NCBI GenBank assembly: GCA_037043455.1
Contig: JAWPHD010011415.1
Coordinates: 1-64,000, forward strand
Direction of reading: 5' to 3'
Source: Cyrtodaria siliqua
Lineage: Eukaryota > Mollusca > Bivalvia > Adapedonta > Hiatellidae
DNA: 64,000 nucleotides
Part shown: one piece after another, positions 1-11,780 of the stretch
How positions within the stretch are numbered: the stretch's first letter is position 1
Layout: the number at the start of each line of letters is the position of its first letter
The notes under the pieces: generated by a model
What the model was told of the DNA's origin: nothing
Database searches by the model: none
The model's input: the letters and a program-made list of their open reading frames with translations, nothing else
Program-made: the position numbers and the translations under genes

Positions 1-11
1 GTGTAAAACTA

Positions 12-476
12 TACTGAAAGGAAAAAGAAACGCATACTGGGTATTTCTGCTATACATTGTATATTTAATATGCGACTGCTAATCGAATGGTACAAGGCGA
101 CATTAGGCGACCGTCGGAAAGAAGGTTTAAACAGAACCAAACACGCAAATGGTTACCCCTTTAAAGTTTCATTATCGACAGAATGCGCATTTGGTTCAAG
201 CAGGGGAGCAAACTTGGGCTTTACAATTTGCAATCTCGTAACATTAAGCACAATACTGAAATGGCTTGACTTTTTCAAGCGAAACTTCAACAGTTAACAA
301 TTTCGTGTAACAAAGTATACTTTGATTAAAAAATCTACTAAATGACAGAGTTGTCCTCTCTGTAATTAGTTGAAGCCCCTTTTTGTACATATATCTAGAA
401 TGTTACGTGGAATTAGGTATATATCATAGTGTAGTATAGGCAATTTTTTTATTATGCGTTTCTTTTTCCTTTCATT
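12..476. mobile_element. Tc1-type MITE (copy a)
   Basis: A non-autonomous element of about 465 bp. Its left end reads CTGAAAGGAAAAAGAAACG and its right end is the inverse, CGTTTCTTTTTCCTTTCA, flanked by TA-rich sequence. It has no meaningful ORF. Further copies lie at 27305-27772 (inverted), 52036-52489 and 55496-56290. The same terminal sequence bounds the Tc1/mariner element at 35119-45248, so that family is the likely source of transposase. Confidence 0.8.
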
Positions 477-714
477 ATATGTCCGAAAATGTGCTGTTGC
501 AACATGCATTCTAATTGTTTAATTAGATGATGATTGCAGCCTTGTCATATAATTACTATAGAATAGGGATTATGTTGAGTTGATTCGTATTTCATTTGTA
601 TTACTGACGTGATTATGTCCAAACCCAGGATCTTGACAATTGTGATAAGTCCTTTTCACTATCATAATTGTTCCGATTTCGATCGAAAATCTTCTTATTT
701 TAAATGTTTTTATT

Positions 715-927
715 ACAAATGGTAAGATACGATGGTAAGATGCGACCATCGCATCTATGGTCGCATCTTACCATCGCCCGTCGCATCTTACCATCGCATC
801 TTACCATCGACCATCGCATCTATGGTCGCATCTTACCATCCACCATCGCATCTTACCATCGCATTTTAGCATCGACCATCGCATCTTACCATCGCATCTT
901 ACCATCGACCATCGACCATCGACTTAT
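715..927. repeat. GATGGTAAGATGC tandem array 1
   Basis: Short alternating units of ACCATCGCATCTTACCATCG and its complement, often joined by CGACCATCG. Units occur in both orientations, so each strand can fold on itself. Open frames across the array come from the repeat and are not taken as genes. Related arrays lie at 1612-1803, 24261-24330, 52737-53020 and 53338-53415. Confidence 0.85.
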
Positions 928-1261
928 GACACACATGCTACGGCCACTCTTGGTATCGAACTTGACCAAGTTTTCCATTCCCGAATATTGCAAACAAGTG
1001 TTTGTGGGCGAGTGAGGAGTGCATACATTGGAGGAACACATGAAACATAATTATATAAAGGAAAGCGGACACATTTCACAACTTTTTAGATGACACTAAT
1101 TGATTATGCATAATACATGCAGTGCCTCACTTTTTAAGGTCAAGCATCTTTTTATTTAAAGAAACATTAAGAGCATGGTGGGGGCAGGGGCGGTCTGGAA
1201 TTTATCTAGTCAATCCACATACAGGGTATTGATCCAGGTTTTAACAAGGATGTCCGCAATT

Positions 1262-1543
1262 CGAGGTTGGTGAGTATTTTTTCGAGGATTTATATAGGCG
1301 AATATATACCCAAAACAGCCTTGATTTTTATATGTTTCTGGTAAATTGGAAAACAATTGCTAGGTTTCACCAGAAAAATAGGTAGGGTCTGTTTACCCTA
1401 AACACACATTTTTTTGCAAGGCCTAAGTATAAAATTACTTAGAATTGAACAAAGCATGTTTTGTTCACCCACACATGGTTGAATAGTTTTTATTACATTC
1501 GTCTTAACATATTTATCAATCTCACTGACAAACCTGAGATTAT

Positions 1544-1583
<40 letters not shown>

Positions 1584-1705
1584 CGATAAAACGAATGTAC
1601 ATTACGATTGTAGCGATGGTCAATGGTAAGATGCGATGGTCGATGGTAAGATGCGATGGTAAGATGCGATGTTCGATGGTAAGATGCGATGGTCCATCGC
1701 ATCTT
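1262..1705. repeat. Copy A-specific segment with (GA)17 microsatellite
   Basis: This segment has no counterpart in copy B, where sequence matching 1261 runs straight into the GATGGTAAGATGC array at about 53338. It contains a perfect GA dinucleotide run at 1547-1580. It is either an insertion in A or a deletion in B. No gene is visible. Confidence 0.7.
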
Positions 1706-1803
1706 ACCATCGACCATCGCATCTTCCCATCGTCCATCGCATCTTACCATCGCATCTTTCCACCTAGGTCTATGGTCGATGGTAAGATGCGATGGTAAGA
1801 TGG
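1612..1803. repeat. GATGGTAAGATGC tandem array 2, with inversion
   Basis: The same unit as at 715-927. The array switches strand near 1690 (GATGCGATGG then CCATCGCATC) and again near 1770, giving a near-perfect hairpin. It ends in a flank reading CCTAACAGGACACCGTATA, which also follows the arrays at 53415 and, in altered form, at 24330. That shared flank suggests the array is the edge of a dispersed element. Confidence 0.8.
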
Positions 1804-2179
1804 TCCTAACAGGACACCGTATATTTCAGCTTGGTTAGGTTGCAGGTTAAAGTTGTATGAAAAGGTGCATAACTCTGCCAAATTGAAAGTCGGAGTTAAT
1901 GGATATGTTAAATGACATTGCTTGAGGTGAGATGAAGATGTGTGTGAAGTTTTATGAACATAGGTCAAATACTTTTCAAGCTATGGCCAAAGTTATGTTG
2001 CAGGTTAAAGTATGACGGACGACGACGGACGCCGATAGACGACGGCCAAAGCGATCCCTACATGTCTGCCATGCTACGCAGGCGTAAAAACACAACTTTG
2101 TTACGATATGCTTGCTTAAATCAAAGATGTTTGTTTTTAAATAAATTGTTGGAACTGTATAAATAATTACAGTATTTAA

Positions 2180-3187
<1,008 letters not shown>

Positions 3188-3237
3188 ACTTTGCAAGATG
3201 TTATCGAGATACTCTTTCATACTATTTTATAAAATGT

Positions 3238-3243
3238 AATAAA
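3238..3243 (+). terminator. Poly(A) signal of actin copy A
   Basis: An AATAAA hexamer 51 bases after the stop codon. An equivalent hexamer lies in the same place after actin copy B (54848-54853). Confidence 0.75.
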
Positions 3244-3534
3244 ATTAACATATACCAGTAGGAACGCCAGCCCGATGGCGTAGGAATATTTATCAAACAA
3301 GGTCACGTGATAAAATCGATAACAAAATGACATTATCGGGAAAATTGTCACTGGTCAGATTTCTTCTCCTCTTATTTATAAACTATGATTATAACAAAAC
3401 ACCATCACAGATCGTTGTTAAAGTAATAATATTCACAAACTACATTGGTCGAACAGAATTGGTGTACACTTCGTGTAATTCCCATTAATAGTTAAAGGTA
3501 TTTTTCAAAGGGATGAATTTAGGTTGTTTTAAGG

Positions 3535-5170
3535 TTTAAATTGCCAAAAATGTGCTTTTAAATCAAAATCGATTTATTTTGTCATTTTAGAAGCGAGAAT
3601 AAAAACAAACGCGTAGATAAATCTTTCCTCTGTCCATATGCAAATTTTTAATGAAATCGGAGACAAGTACTTTTTTTTCCCCAAAATTAACTAACATGAC
3701 CCACGGACTCAAAGACGGCATAATGCATATACATTTACAGACGCGACCGGGTACACAATAAATGAAATAATTCCATTATTTCAATACATATATTTCAAAT
3801 GTATGTATCCATGCATTCCAGATTAAATTTCTGATCTATACATGCTTTTGGTTTATGCCGGAGTGCTCAGAATAAGTTTTAACAAACAAAATTGTAACGG
3901 TACGTCGGGAAAGGAAATGAGGATTGTGAAAATATATGTTGCAGTGCTAATTTTCTGAATCCGAAAAAAATGCAAAAAAAAAAGTTTTAACAGCGAGAAT
4001 GAATTTTTTTTCACGAAAGTGTTCATTGACATTTCTACTATTAAAACCCAAAATTTAAAGTCAATCAGAAAAAAGTACTTTTTTTCCCCCAAAATTAACA
4101 AAGTACACCGTGTTCGCTAAAATATGAACAATCGCCTTTCGAAGTTAATGTACACGCGGGATATAAAACCATGAAATTGTGAAATCCTTTTTAAGAGATA
4201 TATTGATTTCAACATTGTTCTGTATTTAATAAATTATTAGAGTAGAATGTTCACCGTTTTTCTCAAGGACACCATTACGGTAGTATCCCTGCAGCCCCGC
4301 CCCTCATTCCACCCCCACCACCCTCGATACCGTATTGATTAAGTTGTATATAGCTGCTAATGCGCAGTTTTAATCAAATTTGATTTATTTCATCATTTTA
4401 GAAGCGAGAGAAAAAACAAAAGCATGTACGCGTAAATACATTTTTCCTCTGTAGATATGTAAACTATAAAAAAAATCGGAGGCAAGTACTTTTTCCCCCC
4501 GAAAATTAACAAAGTACACCGTAATCGTTTAAATACGCCGAATCGACGTTCCAAATCGATCTTCGCACGGAATAAAATTGTGGAATTATGAATTCATTTA
4601 TAAAGATAAATCGATTTCAGCATTGTTCAGTAGTTGTTATATTATTGATGTAGTATGTTAACAGTATTTATGAGAGTAACATTACGGTAGTATCCCTCCA
4701 ACCCCGTGGGTTCCCCCCTCCAACCCGTACACACAATACGTTGTGTATTGCTGAGAATGCGCCTTTTATTCAAATCGATTCATTTCGTCATTTTAGAAGC
4801 GAGCATAATAACAAAATCATATAGATACATCTCTCCTCTGTATATATGTAGAATTTCAATAAACGGAGACAAGTACTAATTAAGTAACAGGACCGTCCGA
4901 CCCAAAGACGGCAACATGCATATTCATTAAGGAAAGACGACCGGCTACAGAAACAATTAAATAATTTCGTTATGTAAACACATATATTTAAAATGTATGT
5001 GTTCATGTATTTTACACAAATTTTTTTATCTATACATGCTTTGGGTTTATGTCAGAGTGGCCAATTTATTTTAACAAACAATGTTGCAACGGTATATCGG
5101 AAAATGAAATCATGATGGCGGCAACATACGTTGCAGAGTTAATTTTCGAAATCAGAAAAAGCGATAAACT
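3535..5170. repeat. Diverged tandem repeat, about three units
   Basis: Three degenerate units each contain a motif reading CATTTTAGAAGCGAG (near 3580, 4395 and 4785), then CCTCTGT and CGGAGACAAGTAC. A second module, with AAAATTAACAAAGTACACCGT and ACGGTAGTATCCCTCC, occurs near 4085-4300 and 4500-4720. Units are separated by substitutions and indels. No ORF or known protein is seen. It appears to be an old local duplication of non-coding sequence. Confidence 0.6.
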
Positions 5171-5856
5171 AATATAAGTTTAACAGGCAGAAAGAAGTAT
5201 ATTCTTTTAACTGTTCGTTTAAAACTGAGGGGGGCGATTCGAGTTTTAAAGAAAGCAAGATTGGCATGTGTCCCTTTAACCATGTAAATAAATGACTGAC
5301 GAGTAACATACATGCTGCTGTCGGTAACAAACATGATTATGTGTAGACTCGAAGATTTCATAACATAAACGTGGACATGACATTGTGTCAATGGAGCACT
5401 TGCCAGATTTGTGGTGTTGTGAAACACTGTTCGCGTGAATCCAAAAAGTGCGGGTCGATTATATTTATAGGGCATATATAGTTATATATATATATATATT
5501 TATATATATTATTCTTTTATATTTATATGGTCCCAGAACGCAGTCATACTCACTACTATATTGAAAGTAAATACTGAATATACATGTGCGGTGCGTTACG
5601 ATTTGTAGTATTTGAAAACAGACATATTAAACATTTCCCTGAACATATATACTATATTCATAGAAGTATTATTTCCTGGAAAAATGATACATGTTTGTTT
5701 TCAGCAGTTGAAATCTACTATATTCTGCGAATATTGCTATTTTGAAAATTTGAATACGTCTGTTTTCAACAAATAGCATGTTTTGTTTGTTTTAATATAT
5801 ATAATTTATAATTTATGATTTAAAAAAAAAAATGGATGATCGGAATATGTCTTACA
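5171..5856. other. Non-coding stretch with TTAA-element end and (TA)n
   Basis: Contains an orphan end of the TTAA...GTGTCCCTTTAA element family (about 5230-5282) and a (TA)n tract at about 5478-5510. Nothing else is recognised. Confidence 0.5.
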
Positions 5857-5952
5857 CACTGTTGAATACTGTAATTTAACAACAAGTGGTTTGGTTCACA
5901 GGCGACAGTATCGGTGAACAAAACCACTTGTTTTACTGGATTCAACATTGTG
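5857..5952. repeat. Imperfect hairpin, about 96 bp
   Basis: The arms include ACAAGTGGTTTGGTTCAC and the facing GTGAACAAAACCACTTGT, extended outward by CACTGTTGAA and TTCAACATTGTG. The loop is about 14 bases. It could be a tiny foldback element or a transcribed hairpin; nothing in the sequence decides between them. Confidence 0.7.
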
Positions 5953-6404
5953 CAAAAAAATATTCATATATTATACCATTAATATTATAACATGCGTGTT
6001 GTAACATATGCTTATCCTTGGATAGTGGATGTCTGCAGGGAACTTGACCTTTTACCTAAACATTAAACGATCATCCTCTTTCCACTGTCCAATAATGAAG
6101 TTTCATGAAATTTGCTTTAGGTAAGAGGAAAAACTGTGTGGGCAATACTTTTCATTTTCCGGTCATGGTAACGGACCTTTCAACTACTTACTTCAAAATA
6201 AACAGGGATTATCATTTCACCAAAGGCATTCAAAGTATGAAGTTTTATGAAATTAGCTTCAGAGAAAGTAATAAAGAGTTTGTACAAAGTTTCGTCAAAA
6301 TCCAACAAGTAGCGCAGACAAGATTTGTGACAGACGAACGGAATGGCCAAATCTAATCTGTCTCACCTACTACTTTGTGGTGGAAGACATAATTATAAAG
6401 ACAA

Positions 6405-6515
6405 TATTTTAGTTCATATGTATACTTTATTAAGCAAATAATTGAGCGAACATAAACTTCAGCATTGACTCTGGCCAGTGGTGTACATGGAGTCTTCTTC
6501 CACATGACGTGCAGA
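6405..6515 (-). other. Possible terminal exon of a minus-strand transcript
   Basis: On the - strand a strong pyrimidine tract and acceptor (TTTCTTTTCTTTCAG, 6516-6530) precede this segment, and an AATAAA hexamer lies at 6426-6431. It pairs naturally with the candidate upstream exon 8045-8147. After phase-1 joining the reading frame stays open for about 30 codons. Because the upstream exon has stops in all frames, a non-coding or UTR transcript fits better. Tentative. Confidence 0.25.
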
Positions 6516-6518
6516 CTG

Positions 6519-6649
6519 AAAGAAAAGAAAGACATAGAATAAAAAATTAATATAAGTCGAGCAGAGTATTCAATTTGAATCAGGTGTTGCGAGAGGGATC
6601 TAGGGCATGTTTAGGGGAATGGGACAGTTTAAAATTTAATTATTGTTTA
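6519..6649 (+). repeat. 131-bp perfect direct repeat, left copy
   Basis: Identical by eye to 7798-7928 in the same orientation, although neighbouring repeats are strongly diverged. The identity implies a recent duplication or conversion. The interval between the copies holds a SINE and a TTAA element. Confidence 0.9.
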
Positions 6650-6945
6650 ACGCTTCATCAACACGTTGTTTAGGTTATTTCGAACCGCCCGAAAGAGAGG
6701 AGGAAAGATACATAGGCATCCAGGAACCCTGCCCTACGCTTACTACCGATTAGATACCTATGGTTCTTTAACGTGCTTGGAGGGAGGACAGACTCCGATA
6801 CACAGGACCACCCGGTTTACGTTCCCATCAGACGAACGAGGCTAGCAGGACACATCGAAGTAACCCAGTGGCGCCAGTAAGAATTGAATCCGTGTTCACT
6901 GGATTCAAAGCCGATATGCTATAAACGTCCCTTGACCAAAACTGA
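6644..6945 (-). mobile_element. tRNA-derived SINE, V-SINE-like (degraded)
   Basis: On the - strand it ends with a tail resembling GATGAGCCGTTAAACAA, as in the better-preserved SINE at 55543-55858. It shares the internal words CTATGGTTCTTTAACG and GAACCGCCCG with related copies. The tRNA-like head, at the high-coordinate end, is heavily mutated. Assignment to the molluscan V-SINE/RUDI type is from memory and not tested. Confidence 0.65.
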
Positions 6946-7461
6946 GTAAATGGCACATCAAGTAAAGGGTCAATACATATTATATTGTGTATCATACGAG
7001 TATATGATTGAACTGACATGATTATAGAACCATTTTAATGTATGTTTCACCCAACAGTACAGCAAAAATCTATTATAAGGAAAGTTAAATCTGACAGAGG
7101 GTGCAATGTTCTATAAGCCATTTTTACTAGAAGGGGAATAAAATACAAGTCTGGCCAAAAATCTAAAATTGTTAAATTTTACACGTTTTGTTCATAGGAT
7201 ATTTTACTTTAATGACTTAGTAAGGTCATTTTACATGGGGAGAAAACATTAATATACAACTATTTATTTTCTCTCTCGAAACCTGGTGATGCCGCTAGTT
7301 TTAGAAATAAAACATGATTAAATAGGGCAGTTGAGAAGACACTTTTGTAGATGTGTGGTCTGTTCTGATGTGAAAATGTGTAAAACAGACACAAGATTGG
7401 AAATTTGCTCTGTGTCCCTTTAATAAATTGAGGACCCATCACATAGACCAATTAGATTATG

Positions 7462-7742
7462 TTAAAGGGACACACGGCAATCTTGAAGTATTTATCAAGC
7501 TTTAGCATTAGCATCTCCATTTGTTAACTTGGTAACATGTTAAATTTAAACCTGCTTGCATTAAAAGTTAAATAAATTATTATAGGTGCACTATTATCAA
7601 CAGTAAGTATTGTGTAAAACAATTTCTTCTGAACTATTCTAATAAATAATATTAATGATGCACAAATGCAAACTATGCAGAAAAATTAAACGAACTCCAG
7701 AAGTAGTTTTAAACAAATAAAGACTGCCTAGTGTCCCTTTAA
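7462..7742. mobile_element. TTAA-flanked MITE (GTGTCCCT ends)
   Basis: Starts TTAAAGGGACAC and ends GTGTCCCTTTAA, so an inverted terminal sequence is flanked by the TTAA target duplication typical of piggyBac-like elements. There is no ORF. A second complete copy is at 62857-63148, and orphan right ends lie near 5282 and 7422. Confidence 0.75.
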
Positions 7743-7797
7743 CACAACTTGTTTTCGCATGTATCCAGTACATGTAGTTTACACGAGCTCATATGAC

Positions 7798-7928
7798 AAA
7801 GAAAAGAAAGACATAGAATAAAAAATTAATATAAGTCGAGCAGAGTATTCAATTTGAATCAGGTGTTGCGAGAGGGATCTAGGGCATGTTTAGGGGAATG
7901 GGACAGTTTAAAATTTAATTATTGTTTA
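7798..7928 (+). repeat. 131-bp perfect direct repeat, right copy
   Basis: The partner of 6519-6649. Unlike the left copy it is not followed by SINE sequence: after ATTGTTTA the text changes to TTGCACTATC. Confidence 0.9.
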
Positions 7929-8044
7929 TTGCACTATCACTGATTTTTTTTTTTACTCTAACTTTGAACAGCACCGTGCAAGCATAACACAAGCTCCATT
8001 TAAAGAACTACACAAGTGCAAACAATTTTTAAAAAGGCTCTTAC

Positions 8045-8147
8045 CTCCATATGATCCAATGGCATTTAATACGGCTTGACATTCTGAAGTCGTCAGTATC
8101 AATTCACTTAGAGCTGCTCAAGGGCACGATTCACATTTGAGACCTCT
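8045..8147 (-). other. Possible internal exon of a minus-strand transcript
   Basis: On the - strand it is bounded by an acceptor (GATGTTGTTTTCAG) and a consensus donor (GGAG then GTAAGAG). All three frames contain a stop, so if spliced it would be UTR or long non-coding RNA. It was picked on splice signals alone; see 6405-6515. Confidence 0.22.
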
Positions 8148-9530
8148 CTGAAAACAACATCAATCCAATGTCAATGATCAAACAGACATAGTTTATCCTT
8201 TGTTATACATAATGTAACATATTTAAAAAAGAAAAGATAAAATAACTAAATTGAATAAAGCATGAATACTACTTGTGCTCAATAACACGGTTAATGTAAT
8301 AAAAACATCTCTCATCATTCATTATACATGTAAAATATAATGTAGCCCAACTGGAGATCCATTAAAAACATTGTTCCACTTTCACAGCATATTTCCAGCC
8401 CATGGAATAGTCTTTTTTTTTTAGACACACTGGAGGGAAGCGTAGTAGCTACACCGACTTAAAGGCTTTGAAGTGAAATGTACTTTCTCGAAATTGCGTT
8501 GTTTTTTTCGCAACAGAATGTAAATAAATGTAAATTCAAAATCACTTCCTTGCCTCAAAACTTTACTGCACATAAATATGAATCTGATATTTCAGTCAAA
8601 TGTCTATGGCAGATTACATTGTTTCAATGGTTGTTGTATCGGGTTATGTATTCACGAATGTGCGAGAAAATGGGGATAACATAACGATATAGAGACAACG
8701 CTAACTATTTACATTCATGCATCTGAGGGGTGGGGGTGGAGGGGGTTTCTAGTTTTCTTACCCCCTCCTTGTTTTCGGTATGCAGGCTCCATCTACCCCC
8801 ACACCCCCATCTACCGTACTTGGGTGGGGGCAGGGTGCGGGGGACATTGATACCATTTCTACTAGCAATTGTTTTATTCCACGAAACGTTCTACAGTTTA
8901 CAGTACATCCAGTTACTGGAAAGATCGGAGTACACGCAAAACACTTATAGTGATTATGAACTTTCTATTATACACTATACACTACTTTTTTAGGCACTGT
9001 ATTTGGCCAATGTCTAAATATGCACGATCTAAAAGGGGTGTGTACTGTTTATTAACAACCACATTTTAATGACAAAACAAATACCTTGATCATGGACCTC
9101 CAGCAGCAGACAATAATCCCAAATCCAACTTGCAACAACATGTCAATTTCACGTGTCAAGTTATGTCACGCTGACCTGTCAGTCACCAACACTGCATCGT
9201 GTTGACACATAATGGGACGTTATTTCGTCCGGTAAGGTATTAGTGTTTACATAATCTACGGTATGAAACACTGTACGCGTTTTGTTAGACTCCATTGGTA
9301 CCCGTAGTGCTCGCCGACGTAGCGCGCCCAATTTCGGGTGTAATAAAATGGCGTCTGTTTTAATTGAAAATTCGTAAAATAGTCCGTAAAATACAAAGAA
9401 ATAGTCCATGTTCGCCGAGTTAAAATGCGAACAGAACTGATATGTTATAGGTCCGTGGCGTTATTTAATATAGATGAACGTCAATAAAAATAGGGTTAAT
9501 TAGTATTCTATGTCGGCGACTGCAGTGTTT
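8148..9530. other. Non-coding, with G/C-rich tract 8726-8845
   Basis: Contains a G-run and C-run block at 8726-8845 (for example GGGGTGGGGGTGGAGGGGG, then CCCCCACACCCCC), which could form G-quadruplex or hairpin structure. Open frames here are short and unlike any protein I recognise. Confidence 0.5.
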
Positions 9531-9702
9531 ATATAGAGTTTAATAACCAGTGTTTTTGAGATACGTGAAATATCTCCCGAGGTAGAGAAATGGCCCCGAT
9601 ATAAGAATAAGTGCGGAGCACGAGTTCTTATATCGGGGCCATTTTCTCTAGCGAGGGAGATATTTTCAGTATCTCAAAAACACTGGTTATTAAACTATAT
9701 AT
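9531..9702. repeat. Long near-perfect hairpin (foldback)
   Basis: The arms of about 75 bases run from TTTAATAACCAGTGTTTTTG to its inverse ending in GGTTATTAAA, enclosing GGCCCCGATATAAGAA and its complement around a loop of about 18 bases. Only a few mismatches are visible. It behaves like a foldback MITE; no flanking duplication is clear. Confidence 0.85.
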
Positions 9703-11780
9703 TACATAATTTAAAATGATATTTTATTAATATTTCTAATGATTCACGCCTTTTTACACCAGTTTCCACGAGAACGCCAAGACGACGTTACATCATCCAA
9801 GACGACGTTACGTCATACAACGTCTCACACCACAAATAATTTTCCATATGGTCCCATTGTAATGTTTTTGTTCGTGGCATAGAGATAAAAAAGATTTTGC
9901 AACATGTATTTATGCTTAAATTCTTCATTGATCCAATATCTGCATGTTATTAACTTTTAACAAATATTTACCAGATTGAACTTTTTTTAATTTCATGTTT
10001 GCGTGACGTCACACCTATCAAAATTTAGACAAAAATACAACCCCGTGGAGATTAGCCTCGGTCACCCGGCCCGCTTCTGATTTCTTCGTTACACTATGCT
10101 ACACGGTTCCAGAACCAGGGCCTGAGGAAAATAGGACGTTTAAACTCGCCCTCTCGTTTTGGGCGATTTTGGTGAGATTTATAGAGATTCAACGAGACTT
10201 TCAAAAAACATGTTTTTAAGTTAATTTAATAATATTTTCTTATTTTTAACTTATGAGAAGCAACAAGTGATGTTAAACAGTTTAACTGCTTCATCAACAA
10301 TTGACGTTGTACTTGTTTTTACAACATGACGTCACGCAAACATCGACTTTATGAGCGTGAAAAAAACGCGCGAATAAATTGTGTTAATCGTTAGTGGGCG
10401 CTTTAATTAGCCTAATCTGCCCAGACCGATATCTGCAAGTAAGACATATGCATGATACGGTCTAGCTGGCCGAGACTACGTGGAGATTAGACCCATGATG
10501 TGTAAAATGAGGCAGAATTAGCTAGAAATCTTATATCAACATGCATTTTTCTGTGATCTCTTCCTAAAATGCTGTAGATTTAGAACCTGGTAAAGATAAA
10601 GCAATGTATCCTGTAAAATGTAGAAAAGCGAACTTGTTTGTTTTTTATCTACCTCCTTCATCTGTAGTGCACGAGTATTCAAGGGAGATAATAGTGGTGT
10701 GAGTCCACAAACAAAACAAGTGGAACCGGAACTCTTCGTTAATTTCCGTAATCGTTATTTCCTAGTGACGGAATCTGACGAAAACGTCCGTAAAACAATC
10801 GGAACGTCATTTGGCATTTCCGCCACTGACGGAAAAGGCCGAGCAATGTTCAGTACTGAAAATATCTCCCACTGGGAGATAGTGGGAGATATTTCCCAGT
10901 AGAGCAAACGAGTAGATATAGCTTTTCTATTCCCAGTATTTCCTAAATAAATAAGAGACAATTGTGTAATATACCTTAATTACAGCTGAAAACAAAGCAG
11001 CACACAATGTCCCATCTTCATAGTCTGTTATGATCTGAATCAGGCCAAATAAAATAGCAGGTGTGGTTCCGGTTTCTGGACACACCCTGTTTTAGGCCCC
11101 GACTCTAAACGTTTTATGACTCCTCAAAAAAAATAATAGTGTAAACAACACAATTCCCTACCTATCTTTGTAATAGGAACCACACATATAATTTTATTTT
11201 TCCTCAGCAATATCTATTTATTTTAGCCTGAATGTATTATTACTGGCATTTCAATGTTTTGACGAGAATGCAGCATACATGTGTTTTGCCGGAAAAAAAA
11301 TACAGATCTTGTTTCGAAAAACTAGAGAAGTAAAAACTAAATGACAGTAAAAGGAGCAAAAAAATATCAAATTAGAAAAAAGTAGGCCAAATTGACGATC
11401 ATTTTCAATGAATTAGTGTAGACTTTAGCCAGAGTTTATGAGTTATTTACTTTCCTAAATGGTGTCTTTATTAAAATTCGTATATTATAGCACAGAGAGT
11501 AGATATATTAAAAGATTTAAAAAAGAAGAAAAAACACTGTCCGAATTTTCCCGATGCATTTTTTACCGTCCGAGTATTCCCATGTGCGGCCGAACTTACC
11601 CGACAGTCGTCCGAATTATCCCGGTGCGATTGTGTATTGCAATATCTCGGAAACACTAAACCATGTAATGTATACGATAAAGTCCGAGACAGATCGTACA
11701 TTTTGTAATAGTCTAAAGCCGAAAATGCTAAATCGTTTACCGACTGCGCAAAAACTGTCCGAAATTACCCGGATTGCCCC
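9703..11780. other. Non-coding, with small palindrome 10853-10902
   Basis: Holds a double copy of AAGACGACGTTA (9777-9825) and an inverted repeat at 10853-10902 (AAATATCTCCCACT facing AGTGGGAGATATTT). The 11540-11780 segment repeats a TCCGAATT-type word with C/G runs. No gene is recognised. Confidence 0.45.

Noticed and set aside
704..1050. Two overlapping frames of about 100 codons
   Set aside because: They come from the GATGGTAAGATGC array; the counterpart in copy B has changed frame and length.
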